From the NCBI GenBank assembly GCA_028583415.1, contig CM053269.1, positions 38,809,834-38,873,833 of the forward strand: a DNA stretch of 64,000 nucleotides. The letters are read 5' to 3'. The stretch is from Protea cynaroides. Taxonomy: Eukaryota > Streptophyta > Magnoliopsida > Proteales > Proteaceae. The notes under the pieces were generated by a model. That model made no database searches. It saw nothing but the letters and a program-made list of their open reading frames with translations, and was not told where the DNA came from. Of this stretch, positions 1-10,864 are shown piece after piece. How positions within the stretch are numbered: the first letter of the stretch is position 1; each line of letters begins with the position of its first letter. Made by a program: the position numbers and the translations under genes.

Positions 1-438
1 CCGAATTATCGTCAAAGCTTCAATTCTTCATATTTTGTTCATCTGACGTCCGAATCAGCCGATTCGAGCACCAGTGTGCTCCTTTGTCCGTCCTCTTCAA
101 AGTGGACGTGGAAGATCTAAGACAGAAGCCGTCGAAATTTTTCATGCGGAATTGCAAGCTGAGAGGATCCATAATAGAGAGAGAAATCGATCCAGTCCAT
201 TCTTACTCAGCCCAACCCAACTCAAGCCCAATTTAGTCCAATCCCGTCGAACTCAACCAGTCCGGCCTTACCCAGCCTAGACCGGTCTGGACCGAGTCAA
301 GTTAATCCATGTGCATTATATACTTATATGTATATTTATATGATATATATATTATATATGTTTCTCTTATATATATTATATTATATATGTTCATATATAT
401 TATATTATTTTATATATGAATTGGGTGGGATTTGATTC

Positions 439-540
439 AATAACTAAGAAAGAGAGAGGAAGAGAGAAAGCCGGAGAGAGAGAGAGAGACAAAGAGAGGA
501 AGAGAGAGAGGGAGGAAGAGAGAGAGAGAGAGAGGATGGA
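439..540 (+). repeat. GA-rich low-complexity tract
   Basis: Imperfect GA/GGAA repeats upstream of the LTR leader. They produce spurious charged or serine/leucine-rich ORFs on both strands. Confidence 0.8.
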
Positions 541-617
541 AAAGAACCGAAAAAAAGGGAAGATCGGTGGAGGGAAAGATGGAGGTACCGCCACCTCCAC
601 CTTTCCCATAACCCACT

Positions 618-813
618 ACAGTACCCACTCCACCAGCCTCCTCTCCTTTGATCGACACCTCACCGCCACCTCCTCCTCTCCTTGAGCCCAACCATGCTGC
701 AACCCAACACCTGCATCCAGCAAAAAAAAAAAAAAAACCATCGAGCCCCCTCCATCCCAACTGTTCACAGTACCCACTCCACCAGCCTCCTCTCCTTTGA
801 TCGACACCTCACC
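618..813 (+). repeat. 47-bp direct repeat pair in LTR
   Basis: The segment beginning ACAGTACCCACTCC and ending CGACACCTCACC occurs at 618-664 and again at 767-813, just upstream of the putative TATA box. It could be a duplicated upstream regulatory block. Confidence 0.75.
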
Positions 814-979
814 TAGCCTCCATCCCTCATAAACCTGAACTGCTAACATCCATCTCCTTGGAGCACCACACCAGCCACTGATCTTCCTTGAGCCACCAAT
901 CTGCATCGAGTCCCACTCCAACCCGCTCCATCTCCCATTAAACCCCAACCGTAGCCACCCCTGTTTTTGCATCTCCTCC

Positions 980-985
980 TATAAA
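980..985 (+). promoter_or_regulatory. Putative LTR TATA box
   Basis: CCTATAAACCC followed directly by a run of 15 C (986-1000). The downstream leader is purine-rich and runs to a donor-like CAG/GTTAGT near 1473, the same arrangement seen in the Tekay-like LTRs. Confidence 0.4.
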
Positions 986-1979
986 CCCCCCCCCCCCCCC
1001 AGACCACCAAACCAGAAAAAGGAGGAAGAGGAAGGAGGCTGGCCGAGAGAAGCCAGGAAAGAAAAAGAAAGGGGAGAAAAGGAGAGAAGGGAGAAGAAAG
1101 AAGAGAAGAAGGAGCAGCTCTGCTGCTGTTCCAAAGAAAAAAAAAAAAAAAGAAGCAGAAGGAGAAGAAGACAGCGGCACTGCCATCGCTGCCGAGGAGG
1201 AAAAAGGGAGCAGCAGCTCTGCTGCTGGTCCATGGAGTGAAAAAAAAAAAGAAAAAAACAAAGAGGCAGAAGAGGAAGAAGAAGAAAGCAACGGCACTAC
1301 CGCCGCTGCCTTGGAAGAAGGAGGAGCAGCAGTGAGCAGCATCACTACTGCTAGTACAAGAAAAAAAAAGAAGTAGAAAAAAAAAAGAAGATTTGAAGGA
1401 GCAGCCATCGTCGACAAACCTTCAATCATCTCGCGACGTCATACGACGGCCATCGTCGACTCCTCGAACCAGGTTAGTTACTCTTCTTCTTCTCGGTTTA
1501 TATGTAATCAGCGTGCACAATTTTGTTTCATTTGTTTTATTCTTGATTTTTGCATGTTTCTTGATTGGTATATGTATATTGTGTACATTTTTGTATTTAA
1601 TCTTTGATACCATGTATATTATTTTAATCAGATCTGGTCCATTGATGTTAAATTCAATCTTGATCATGATTAATTTGATTTTAGTTAAATCTGATCCCAT
1701 TGATTTTTGAATGATTATGATTAAATCTGATCCCATTGATCCCATCATCACATGATTCACATCACAATCACATGATCCCATTACCACATGATTCACATCA
1801 CAACCACATGACTCACATCACAACCACTTGATCCCATCATCTCTTACACCATTGATCAGTCATCACAACCATTACAACCACGTGTTTTAATGCCATAGAT
1901 CTGATTTATGTAATGAAAAATTAATCCGACCAAGGGATTAAAATTAATGTGATTGGTTCGACCAATCCCGAAGCCGTAC

Positions 1980-2479
1980 NNNNNNNNNNNNNNNNNNNNN
2001 NNNNNNNNNNNNNNNNNNNNNNNNNNNNNNNNNNNNNNNNNNNNNNNNNNNNNNNNNNNNNNNNNNNNNNNNNNNNNNNNNNNNNNNNNNNNNNNNNNNN
2101 NNNNNNNNNNNNNNNNNNNNNNNNNNNNNNNNNNNNNNNNNNNNNNNNNNNNNNNNNNNNNNNNNNNNNNNNNNNNNNNNNNNNNNNNNNNNNNNNNNNN
2201 NNNNNNNNNNNNNNNNNNNNNNNNNNNNNNNNNNNNNNNNNNNNNNNNNNNNNNNNNNNNNNNNNNNNNNNNNNNNNNNNNNNNNNNNNNNNNNNNNNNN
2301 NNNNNNNNNNNNNNNNNNNNNNNNNNNNNNNNNNNNNNNNNNNNNNNNNNNNNNNNNNNNNNNNNNNNNNNNNNNNNNNNNNNNNNNNNNNNNNNNNNNN
2401 NNNNNNNNNNNNNNNNNNNNNNNNNNNNNNNNNNNNNNNNNNNNNNNNNNNNNNNNNNNNNNNNNNNNNNNNNNNNNNN
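1980..2479. other. Assembly gap of exactly 500 N
   Basis: A run of 500 undetermined bases immediately left of a minisatellite. The gap probably reflects collapse of that array; ORFs crossing it are meaningless. Confidence 0.99.
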
Positions 2480-2849
2480 GCTTTATCATGAAGTCGTACT
2501 TGCGAGTACGCACCCTTAGCCTTGCGAGGCTCAATCCCAAAATCGTGCTTGCGAGTACGTACCCTTAGCCTTGCGAGGCTCTATCTTGAAGTCGTGCTTG
2601 CGAGCATGCACCCCCTTAGCCTTGCGAGGCTCTATCTTGAAGCCGTACTTGCGAGTACGCACCCTTAGCCTTGCGAGGCTCTATCTTGAAGTCGTGCTTG
2701 CGAGCACGCACCCCCCTTAGCCTTGCGAGGCTCTATCTTGAAGTCGTGCTTGCAAGTACGTACCTTAATCTTGCGAGACTATCTTACACTCTACTCCCTG
2801 AGAGCCACACCCTACTCCCTGAGAGCCACACTCTACTCCCTGAGAGACA
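2480..2849 (+). repeat. Two minisatellites in LTR (about 50 bp and 21 bp units)
   Basis: About six copies of a roughly 50-bp unit (spacing 48-52, marked by TTGCGAGGCT) run from the gap edge to about 2790. They are followed by three copies of a 21-bp unit containing CTACTCCCTGAGAGCCAC (about 2786-2849). The array may extend into the gap. Confidence 0.9.
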
Positions 2850-2892
2850 TATCCTAGCCCTTGAAGTTACCCAATCCACCCAAAAAAATGAA

Positions 2893-3199
2893 CTACGTTG
2901 TACCTGATTTCCAGGACCTCTGGAATACGTAGGCAACTTGGAGGACTCTCCAAGTACGGTACCCCATCTTAGTATCCTTAGGTTCCCCATATCCATACCC
3001 ATATCCGTATCCATATCCTCGTTCACTTCGATCCATTTAGGCTATCTCTAGATTCAATCTCCATCATTATCAAGCATAAACTTCAACTTGAATAAATTGA
3101 ATCTAAGAAAGCTTAATCATAATCCACATCCATAAGCTTTAATCACTTTCCATTTCGAACTACGTTTTTGGATTTGATTTCCAGGATTGGAATACGTAG
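2893..3199 (+). other. Two CTACGT...ACGTAG hairpin modules
   Basis: Module a (2893-2932): CTACGT and ACGTAG outer arms around a TTCCAG/CTGGAA inner stem. Module b (3160-3199): the same outer arms around TTCCA/TGGAA. Both are followed by GGCAA or GGTAA and a CTTGGAGG or TTTGAGAC tail. Related modules lie in the other two long LTRs in the same orientation relative to the LTR. Confidence 0.7.
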
Positions 3200-3642
3200 G
3201 TAATTTGAGACGTTTTGGACATCTCAAATTCAGTCCATCTTTGGTTCAGTTCATTGTACATTATTTTGTTTGTTTTCTTACTTCGAGAACATGTTTGGCT
3301 GAATTTAGGCTAGAAGAACTCAGCAACTTGGCGTAGGATCCCTCATGAGCCCTAGTCATCATCCATCGACCATGAACAATCAAAACCATAGAGTCTAAGG
3401 AAAGTAGAGTCACATAGGAGGCCGATTTTTGGATCGGGCAGTTTTGGGTGCCTAACACCTTCCCAAACAGTACTTTGAACGCTTACCCGTTCTCTGTTGG
3501 ACCAAAGCCGATATATTGGGTCATGAGTCAATAGAAGTCTTATCTCAGGATGAGGCTACATTTTAGGTCCTAGACCTTAATCTAGGTGGCGACTCCAAAT
3601 CATTTATCGTCCATTCAGCGTGGATGGACATTTGTCCTCACA

Positions 3643-4687
3643 CCTACCCTTGACACCAAGGTCAGTGGATGCAGTATGGGTTATAGTCGATCGACTTACC
3701 AAGACAGCTCGATTCATCGCTATCAGACCTCAGTATACCATGGAGAAGCTGGCCAAGTTATATGTGGATAATATAGTCAGACTTCATGGCGTCCCAGAAA
3801 GTATAGTATCTGACAGAGATCCCCGTTTTACATCAAAGTTCTGGGAAAGATTACAGAAAGCCATGGGAACCAAGTTGAAGTTTAGTACAGCTTTTCATCC
3901 TCAAACAAACGGGCAGTCAGAAAGAACTATTCAAATCTTAAAAGATATGCTCAGAGCGTATGCTCTAGATTTCAAAGGAGCTTGGGACGAGAAGCTATCA
4001 CTCATCGAGTTTGCTTATAACAACAGTTACCAGGCTATGATCCAAATGGCTCCATATGAGGCACTCTATGGGAAGAAATGTCGTACACCTCTGTTTTGGA
4101 ATGAGGTGGGAGAGAGAATGATTGTAGGACCGGAGTTTGTCGAAGAAACTTGTCGAGTGATTGATCAAATCAAGGAAAGAGTGAAGATAGCTCAAGTTCG
4201 ACAAAAGCACTATGCAGATAACCGACGTCGAGATCTGGAGTTTGCAGTGGGTGATAAAGTATTCTTGAAGATTTCACCTGTGCGAGGTCTGAAACGGTTT
4301 GGTAAGAAGGGAAAGCTATGCCCCAGATATATGGGACCATACGAGATTTTGACCAGACGTGGCAATGTGGCATATCAACTGGCTCTAACACCATTCATGT
4401 CAAACGTTCATGATGTGTTCCATGTGTCTTTATTAAAGAAGTACGTCAGGGATCCATCGCAAATCTTGACAGCAGACCCCCCAGACTTGACAGAGGACTT
4501 AACGTTGGAAGTTGTACCTGTGATGCTCACAAGCCGAAAAGTACAACATCTCCAAAGCAAGGATATCCACTATGTGAAAGTGCATTGGAAAAGCCAAGAT
4601 GTGGAAGAAATTACTTGGGAGGAAGAGAACGTAATGAGAAAAGAATACCCTAACAATTTCGATGACCAAGGTACGTTCAAATTTTGA
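3643..4687 (+). pseudogene. Tekay-like Ty3/gypsy integrase-chromodomain, 5' truncated
   Basis: An uninterrupted reading frame encodes the C-terminal part of a chromovirus polyprotein. Counting from the in-frame ATG at 3620 (whose first residues come from the neighbouring LTR), VIVDRLTK is at about 21-28, the second catalytic Asp is in SDRDPRF (D65) and the catalytic Glu is in QSERTIQ (E101), a D(35)E spacing. A GPY-type module (RYMGPYEIL) follows, then HDVFHVSLLKKY, then a chromodomain ending EITWEEENVMRKEYP. The zinc-binding HHCC region and the first catalytic Asp (expected just before the LPLTPRS segment) are missing, because the upstream LTR is inserted there. Everything upstream (gag, protease, RT, RNase H) is outside the window or lost. 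The intact frame suggests a fairly young insertion, but this copy cannot encode an active integrase. Confidence 0.93.
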
Positions 4688-4772
4688 GGCTGAAATTTAT
4701 TTTAAGGGTGGGGGAGTTGTGAAATCTACATGCAAATTTTGGAGACAAAATTTCTTTTAAGGGTGGGGGAGT
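4679..4772 (+). repeat. Duplicated polypurine tract before 3' LTR
   Basis: The tract AAGGGTGGGGGAG occurs twice, at 4704-4716 and 4759-4771, as part of a roughly 55-bp tandem duplication of the segment between the integrase stop and the LTR. Only the second copy abuts the LTR start (TGTAAGACC). The PPT primes plus-strand DNA synthesis in this element class. Confidence 0.85.
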
Positions 4773-5069
4773 TGTAAGACCTACACTCCATGAACCCGAT
4801 CTAAACTTTGAATTCATGTCGTAACAGGTCTTCCAATCATCACCGGGTCAGACGGGACGAGCTGATGACAAACAGGTACGAAACGGACCGAATTAAGTAT
4901 GAATTAATTCATATCGGTCGATAGTACCGGTCTTGGTGCCGATCGACAGGTATAGCCAACGCAGCAGACCACTAAGATCCGAAAACAGATCTCTGCGGGT
5001 CCCACTTTTTAAATTTCAAATTGAAGGACTTTCCTAATGCTAGGAGGCTTCCTAAACCTAAACCTAGCC

Positions 5070-5077
5070 TATATAAA
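5070..5077 (+). promoter_or_regulatory. LTR TATA box
   Basis: TATATAAA in a CCTAAACCTAAACC-type context, about 36 bp upstream of the leader ATG at 5106. The reversed copies at about 31238-31245 (TATATAGG context) and about 34930 (CTATAAATAG) keep a TATA motif at the equivalent place. Confidence 0.6.
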
Positions 5078-5105
5078 CCCCTCTAAACCTCCTAAAACCT
5101 CTTCC

Positions 5106-5225
5106 ATGATCCTCACAAATCCTAGAAAAGAGAAAGAGGCTGAAGAAGGAGAAGAAGCTAGGAAGGAGAGGGAAGAGCCGCCATTGTCGTTCGACGAAGA
5201 ACAAGTTACCGCAAGTCAACGGTAA
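5106..5225 (+). CDS. LTR leader ORF ending at splice-donor consensus
   Basis: A 39-codon ORF (start MILTNPRKEKEAEEGEE, then ARKEREEPP, end VTASQR) lies just downstream of the TATA box. Its stop codon is created by the donor-like ACG/GTAAGT at 5222, so a spliced transcript would read through. The reversed copy (ATG at 31207, donor at 31091) is nearly identical in protein, and the solo LTR at 32948-35295 keeps the CGG/GTAAGTGCTC donor in a diverged leader. It is very Glu/Lys-rich and may be a plain leader exon rather than a translated product. Confidence 0.35.
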   Translation: MILTNPRKEKEAEEGEEARKEREEPPLSFDEEQVTASQR

Positions 5226-6508
5226 GTGCTCAAACCTTCCTCTACCATAAGTAATCTAGAATGATTAATTGTAGTTGGATCAATACCATGCAAAGCGAGG
5301 TATTGATCTAAACCCTATTTTGCCATCAAACCCTAATATAGTCGGTAAACCCTAGATTCAAGTTCTAGGTTGAGACCATCGAAACTAGGACTTGAATGGA
5401 GTTGGAAACAACTCTAACTCAATGCTCAGACCTAGAATGTGTAGGAGAAACCCTAGGATCATTAGGGGACGATCGACGGAAGTCGAGAAACCGGACGTAT
5501 GGTCTTCCGGAGATATACCGATCGCACCATATGCGACCGATACTGCGATCGGTACCTCTCGGAGACTGGTCTGTGGGGACCGGTCGACCATACCGGTCGC
5601 AGGTTTCCCCACAGTGCTGCGACCGGTACTGTGACCGGTCAGCTCTGTGAGATGTGTTTTGTCATTGTTGGTTTTTCGACCAACGTAAACCTATTCTAAC
5701 TAAACCCTAATATCGTATAGGACCTTGTGATAGCACGTTTGGACCTTGCGATATAAAGCAAGCTATCAAACAAGCGTTAGGTAAGGGAATCGGACCTAAA
5801 TCCTAATAATTTAATAACAGTAAATCGTTGTTAATAATTATGATTCTGTGGATTGATGTTTGTGCATTCTCGCATGTCATCCTTTACTTTCAGTTATTAT
5901 TATTGTTCATGCATACTTGCTATGCTAGGTTGTGACTGTTAGGCATGTGATTGTTTTCGTTGGTGTATGGAATGGGAAGGGCCTGGGGTCTGGGATCATT
6001 CCTCACACTAGCACCTTTTCCTATCGTCCTGTCTTAGCATGCTTGGTGCGGGTAGGGTATCAGGGGGAGGGAGTGGCACTGTGGTCTCCGACCTGGCCAC
6101 TAAACTCTAGCTCTATCTACATGCCGTAGGGAGCTACGCTGGGACAGGGCCTACTGTGATGACATGTAGGATTGGTTAGTTGTGAGCCCAGTTTGCAAGC
6201 CCTCGCCAATAGGGGCTTACGTGTTGGTATGGGTAGAGTATCAGGGGAGATGTTGACGGTGTTTGATCCGGACGCCTTAGCTCTATCTCTATTCCATGAT
6301 AAGGTGCATGTGGGACGGCAGTGGTGTTTGATCCATTGGGCAGCTTCACACACTCGTGTATAGAGGTGCGGTGGTCGTCAATCCTTTCTATAGCACATTG
6401 CAAACTTAAAACCAGACCATGATGTGAATGTTACTCATGCATATGTATGTTGCATTGTCTGATTGTCTTACTGAGCTCTAAGTTGTGAGCTCACCCTTGT
6501 ATATATAC

Positions 6509-6652
6509 ATGTTTTTAGATGTGGATGCAGGTTACACAGTGGAGGATAATGTGGACGCTCCAGTGTATGGAGACGTGGCTACCCTGGACGTGCAAGCAGG
6601 AGAGGACGAGCATGACGCTTCATGCGAGTGCCCTTTCTGCGTGTACCTTTAG
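6509..6652 (+). CDS. Conserved short ORF inside LTR (47 aa, Cys-rich tail)
   Basis: Starts at ATG 6509 and runs MFLDVDAGYTVED..., ending HDASCECPFCVYL. The tail contains Cys at positions 39, 41 and 44. Recognisable homologues lie in other LTR copies at 6959-7094, 57546-57675, 54665-54786 (minus, one stop), about 33240-33350 (minus, frameshifted, tail HDTSCECSFCVFL) and about 29625-29690 (minus, degenerate). Just upstream is a TTTTTAG acceptor-like site after a GCTCACCC box, so it may be an exon. No known protein family is recognised. The acidic middle and Cys-rich end are the constant parts. Confidence 0.4.
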   Translation: MFLDVDAGYTVEDNVDAPVYGDVATLDVQAGEDEHDASCECPFCVYL

Positions 6653-6937
6653 GATTTGATTTTAATTTATTCTATTTATTTTCGATTGGAAATACAGTGA
6701 TATAAAGATATTTATTTAAGTTTGGGAATTTGAATAACTTGATATTTTATTTAAATTTATCAATAGATTACTCAGTTCATTTTATTTAAAACTTCCGTTG
6801 TATTTATTATATTCTGATTGTGGTTATATTCAATGGTTTGTATGAGTGGACACGGTCTTATTGAGATCCTGGTGTGAACCGTTGGTTCAGTGACAGTTCA
6901 CTCACACTTCTGGTTCAGCCGGAATTGGGGTGTGACA

Positions 6938-7375
6938 CTTTCGATGTCGAATATTTTTAGTTCTTGATGCAGGTCCTACTGTTGAAGAATATATGAATGT
7001 GCCGACGTATGAACACGTTGCTGCAATGGATGTAGAAGCTGAAGAAGATGCGCATGATTTGTCGTGCGAGTACAACTCATGTGTTTTTTTATGAGCTTAG
7101 TTGTTTAGTTATTGGAACATGTAATTGATTATTTTACTTTATTTTATGTCTTGAAGTATATTAGAGATAATTAGATATTTAATTATGCTATCACTGTTAG
7201 ATACTCAGTTCATTAGTATTAAAGACTTCCGCTATCATTTATTTACTTTGATTTTGCTTGTGGAATGTATCTGGTTTAATCGAATGGACACGGCCTATAC
7301 GAGATCCTAGTTGAACCGTTGGTCTATGGACGGTTCATCACACCATTTTGGTTGATTCAGAATTGGGGTGTGACG
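6938..7375 (+). mobile_element. 3' remnant of an older Tekay-family LTR
   Basis: It begins mid-LTR (TTTCGATGTCGAATATTTTTAG), directly after the end of the LTR above, and ends GGGGTGTGACG. It contains an intact homologue of the short Cys-tail ORF (6959-7094, tail HDLSCEYNSCVFL). The Tekay element to its left appears to have inserted into this LTR. The missing 5' part should lie left of the window. Confidence 0.75.
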
Positions 7376-7690
7376 TAGGCTGCAAGCGAGGTCCGAGCTT
7401 GTCATGTACGGGTTATAGCAGTCCCTGTGCACCTTGTGGGGGAAGTCATGTGCTATGCACTCCGTTGATTGGATCTTGGTCCAGGTGGCTTGGAGCATGA
7501 TTGTTTGACGTCCGCATCACGAGTACACATTCTTCTTGAGCTCGGTGAGATGAATTATGTGGTTGTGCGTTGGGATTGGCATACCAATGTACAGGTTGCG
7601 GTTCTTCAGCTCGAGTTTTTTAGCCATGGCGTTGAATGGTGCCCACGTAACATATTGGGGTTGAGAGTCGTTCTCTTGTTTGACTTCATG
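7376..7690. other. Unrecognised segment, possible element internal region
   Basis: About 315 bp between the old LTR end and a MITE. A minus-strand frame (7307-7498) overlaps it, but no conserved domain is recognised. It may be internal sequence of the older retroelement. Confidence 0.3.
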
Positions 7691-7698
7691 GCTCTAAG

Positions 7699-8458
7699 GC
7701 CCCGTTTGATAACACTCTAGCTCTTTATTTATTAGCTTCAGAGCTAATCCGGAGTAGAATGACGATTGATAAACACGGTTCAAGTTTTGACTCCCATGGA
7801 GTGAACCGCTCCAAAAATGTCTCTGGGAGCTAAAAACCGGAGCTAAAAACTACTTCTCTTGCTCCGGAGCTATTACCACTAACAAATGCCATCATCACCA
7901 CCACTGGCACTGCCATCATCACCACCACCCCTCAACCGCCACCATCCCCACCACCACCCACAGCCGCCACTACCACCACCACCACCACCACCACCACCGC
8001 CGCCGCCACCACCACCACCCCCTCGCCACCACCACTACCACCACCCACCACCTACCGCCACCACCTACCACCACTGTAGCCACCACCACCCACCCACCAC
8101 CTACCACCACTGTCGCCACCACCACCACCTACCACCACTGTCACCACCACCACCACCTACCACCACTGTCACCACCACCACCTACCACCACTGTCGCCAC
8201 CACCACCACCCATCCCCATCACCACCACCCCCACCCCCGTCCCACCCCCCCAGACCGCCCCGCCACCACCCACCGTTGCCACTACTACCACCACCCCCCC
8301 CCGCCACCAATACCACCACCACCACCACCACCACCAAACGCGTTCGAACCTCTTTGTTTTGGAGCGCTTATCAACGACATTCTACTCCAAAATCTTGACT
8401 CGGAGAGAAGTAAAACGACTCCGGACGATGCTCCATGGGGCCGGAGGTTATCAACGGG
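7699..8458. mobile_element. MITE with GCCCCGTTTGATAAC inverted ends
   Basis: The left end GCCCCGTTTGATAAC matches the reverse complement of the right end GTTATCAACGGGGC, apart from one missing A. The flanks carry GCTCTAAG at 7691-7698 and 8459-8466, an 8-bp TSD typical of hAT elements; the right TIR overlaps the TSD by two bases. An alternative reading is a Harbinger-type TSD TAA with GGCCCCGTTTG ends. Subterminal parts repeat GGAGCTA/CTCCGGAG motifs. The interior is almost entirely a CCA microsatellite. Confidence 0.75.
7888..8336 (+). repeat. CCA/CCACCACTACC microsatellite
   Basis: About 450 bp of imperfect (CCA)n interleaved with longer units such as ACCTACCACCACTGT. It expanded inside the MITE and gives a spurious Pro/His-rich ORF. 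Confidence 0.9.
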
Positions 8459-8466
8459 GCTCTAAG

Positions 8467-9356
8467 TCTCACTTGGATCTTCAAGAATCTCTTCCATTCA
8501 ATGGTCTCTAACAGAAGAGGGTTATTGTCTGTGTTCTAGCTCCTGGTCCTTTGCTGAGCCATAGAGGTAGTGTTAAGCAGGTCGGCACATTTTTGAAAGA
8601 GATTGTTTTTAAGGCCTCACAATGGGCACCAATTTGTTGATGTCAGAAAGCGCAGTCGTTCTCGTAAGTCAAATGACCTGCAAGATTGAGAAGTAGGTAA
8701 GAGATTTAGGTTCTAGCCCCAGGGATGCCTATGATGCCTAAGTCAACATTTCGAATGCAAACAACCATAAAACTTGGATTATTGAGATGACTAAGTTCTG
8801 AGAGAGTTGTGGGGCAGTAGAAAGTAATTAGCATCTCAAAAGCAATGAAAAGTGAAGTGAATAAACCTATGGGGGTTGCCCCCTATTTATGGAGTGACGG
8901 TGCAAACTGAGCAAGATAAGTATGGATTTGTCCCATATTAGACGTCCAGATTATGGTAACCTTCGGATTGTCTATTTGAGGCAAGATTCATGGAGCTCTA
9001 CAAAGTAAGATATTCTGAGCTCAACATAGTCAAATCTGCTGAGTTCAATATGGTAAGATTGATTCTTGTTTTTTGCAGAATATATGGAACATGGGAGTCA
9101 TCCCTCGAGAATAGGCGGGCCAACAATTGAAGCCCATGGTTATGCAACTGACAGTCCCTTTGGACGTTGCTATGTGGCAGTTTTTGACAAGTGGATCATT
9201 TACGTACCTGTAGGCGGTATTAACAATGTAACACCCACCTACCCAAAAAAAAATTGTGTAACACCCGTGTAGAAGGTTTTGGAGAAATCTTCCCTTATTG
9301 CTATTAGTATAATTGTTAATTTAATGCGATCATGATATAGATTCCATATATGATAG
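8467..9356. other. No gene recognised
   Basis: Unique-looking or strongly decayed sequence. A short plus-strand ORF at 9066-9272 has no recognisable family. Confidence 0.4.
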
Positions 9357-9367
9357 TGTAGAAGTGG

Positions 9368-9575
9368 ATCCACATCCTCACCTCCTAGAGGTTTTTGGGA
9401 GAAGAGGGGATGCCCTCATTAAATGGTCGACACCTGGGGTTTGAATGAATTTGAGTCTTCCATCCTAGTCGACAAGAGGATGTCGGTTAGGATTCACCCG
9501 AGCCACAAGTGTCAATCATCTAACGGGGTCATCACCCCTCCTCCCAAACCTCTGGGAGGAGAGGATTTAGATACA
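9368..9575. mobile_element. Hairpin MITE (family H), copy 1
   Basis: Ends ATCCACATCCTC...GAGGATTTAGAT form about a 24-bp TIR with a few mismatches. The flanking TGTAGAAGTGG occurs at 9357-9367 and 9576-9586 (11-bp direct repeat, so the TSD is 9-11 bp). The right end contains a clean hairpin (CTCCTCCC aaacctct GGGAGGAG). The interior shares the GATGGTCGACAC segment with the copies at 24391 and 36879. TSD size suggests a Mutator-like family. Confidence 0.8.
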
Positions 9576-9586
9576 TGTAGAAGTGG

Positions 9587-10864
9587 CCTATTGACACCAG
9601 TAAAATATGAAGGCAAAAAAAAAAAAAAAACAAAAAGAGTATAAGCACCAGAGAGTGATAAGAACACCACGCTGGCATAATAATAACTGAGATTTCATAA
9701 ATCCCATAATTAATGCGTGGAAGTCCAAAGTTGATGATGAACTTGAAAGTTTGACAATTAAAACAAGAAAAATCGCATTCAATACCCTAATCGAGAAGGC
9801 AAGACAGAGAAAGACCCTCTGCTGCTGCACTCCAGTTTAGCAAAAGGGATCCTGAGCATTCAAAATACATATGGACACACCACCCAATGCTCGGGATCGA
9901 ATCGGTTGCACTCCTTGTGTAGACAAGACCGCAAGGGGGTCTGGTTAAGCAATGGGATCTTCTCCGCGGCTGGAGAACCCAGTAAGTGTCCGATCACTTG
10001 GCATGGAAACCGATGCACGGAGCTGCACGCAGAGTGATCCGTCGGATGCACTCAATGCGCAACAGAGCATCCGGATTGCTGGTGAAGAAGGTGGTTGGCT
10101 GGGGATCTATTACATTTTCCTATTATCAACTATTGTGGGCCCTACCCACATGGGAGAAGAGAGAACGTGCAGGGTTTACGGTTTTAGACTTTTCTTACAT
10201 TTCTCCAATTGAAAAAGACGAGATGGGCCACATTGATATCGTGATCCACACTCAGGCTTATGAAGCCCAGAATATGCCAAGGAAACTCGACCAAATGATC
10301 CTCTACGGGACCTAGTCAGCCTCGTAGTTGCTGCAGGACCTAGTCAACTGTTTGGTACAGAAACACACCCAAACACTTAAAAGTAACATTACCAAACACA
10401 ACCTTAGTTGAAAGATGAAAATTGCATAACATTCAGCGGATAAGCTCGAAGTCAGAAATCAAAGGATGATGCACAAACCCCTACCTCATTTTTTTTTTTC
10501 CCATGAGTTCCAGATACACTAGTTATGATGCAGAAAACCAAATGGCAGACATTGCTATAGAGTAGTTTATGAGCAAATCAAACAGAGATGGAAAAGAAAC
10601 CTTAACTCCCAATTTCCAGTTACAGCATTAGGAGTTTGTATATATATATATATGTTGACCCAAAGAGCTATAGGGCATTACCTAACCAGCTTCCCTAATA
10701 GTACAAAAGCCTATGAAAAATATAATTCAGTAACGTACCTATCCGATAATCTTTACAAAACCATAGAAGCATACCTTCTGTCAGTAATTTGTGAAGACAA
10801 TCCACTTTCTAGAGGTTGAGTTTCCAATTAAGAACCATTTCCAAACAATCAATGATCCCTCAGA
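9587..10864. other. 3' flank of the BPP-like gene
   Basis: Contains an A-run (about 9615-9630) and short AT repeats near 10641. The last few hundred bases left of 10865 should be 3' UTR of the minus-strand gene. ORFs at 9952-10315 match no family I recognise. Confidence 0.4.

Larger units (their letters stand above)
1..3642 (+). mobile_element. Ogre/TAT-like long LTR (left end outside window)
   Basis: A long LTR read on the plus strand. Its right end (TTTGTCCTCACA) abuts integrase coding sequence of another element. It shares a layout with the minus-strand LTRs at 46535-51240 and 55591-61879: promoter with CT/GA-rich leader, minisatellite, CTACGT hairpin modules, a CCTAGA/TCTAGG hairpin (3569-3586), then GGTGGCGACTCC near the end. 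Bases 1-180 match the reverse complement of roughly 60.9-61.2 kb, so the window starts some 700 bases inside the LTR. It may be a solo LTR or the 3' LTR of a full element. The Ogre/TAT assignment is inferred from LTR size and these motifs; no protein domain is present to confirm it. Confidence 0.65.
4773..6937 (+). mobile_element. 3' LTR of Tekay-like gypsy element
   Basis: It starts TGTAAGACC right after the polypurine tract and ends GGGGTGTGACA, about 2165 bp. The same family appears reversed at 29291-31527, 32948-35295 and 54378-55590. Internal order: ACCGGT-rich block, TATA box (5070), leader ORF, GTAAGT donor (5222), a second ACCGGT/CGATCGG cluster (about 5500-5640), repeated GGTATCAGGGGGAGG-type boxes, a GAGCTCACCC box, and a short conserved ORF (6509). 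The right flank is an older LTR of the same family. The predicted right TSD is CTTTC (6938-6942), but the left partner is outside the window. Confidence 0.85.

Noticed and set aside
437..1429. Minus-strand Leu/Ser/Phe-rich ORFs near the window start
   Set aside because: Translations of GA-rich low-complexity LTR leader sequence; no domain, and the composition is explained by the repeats.
1944..2540. ORFs spanning the N gap
   Set aside because: They consist mostly of undetermined residues.
7886..8398. Proline/histidine-rich 170-codon ORF
   Set aside because: It is the CCA microsatellite inside a MITE, not an extensin-like gene.
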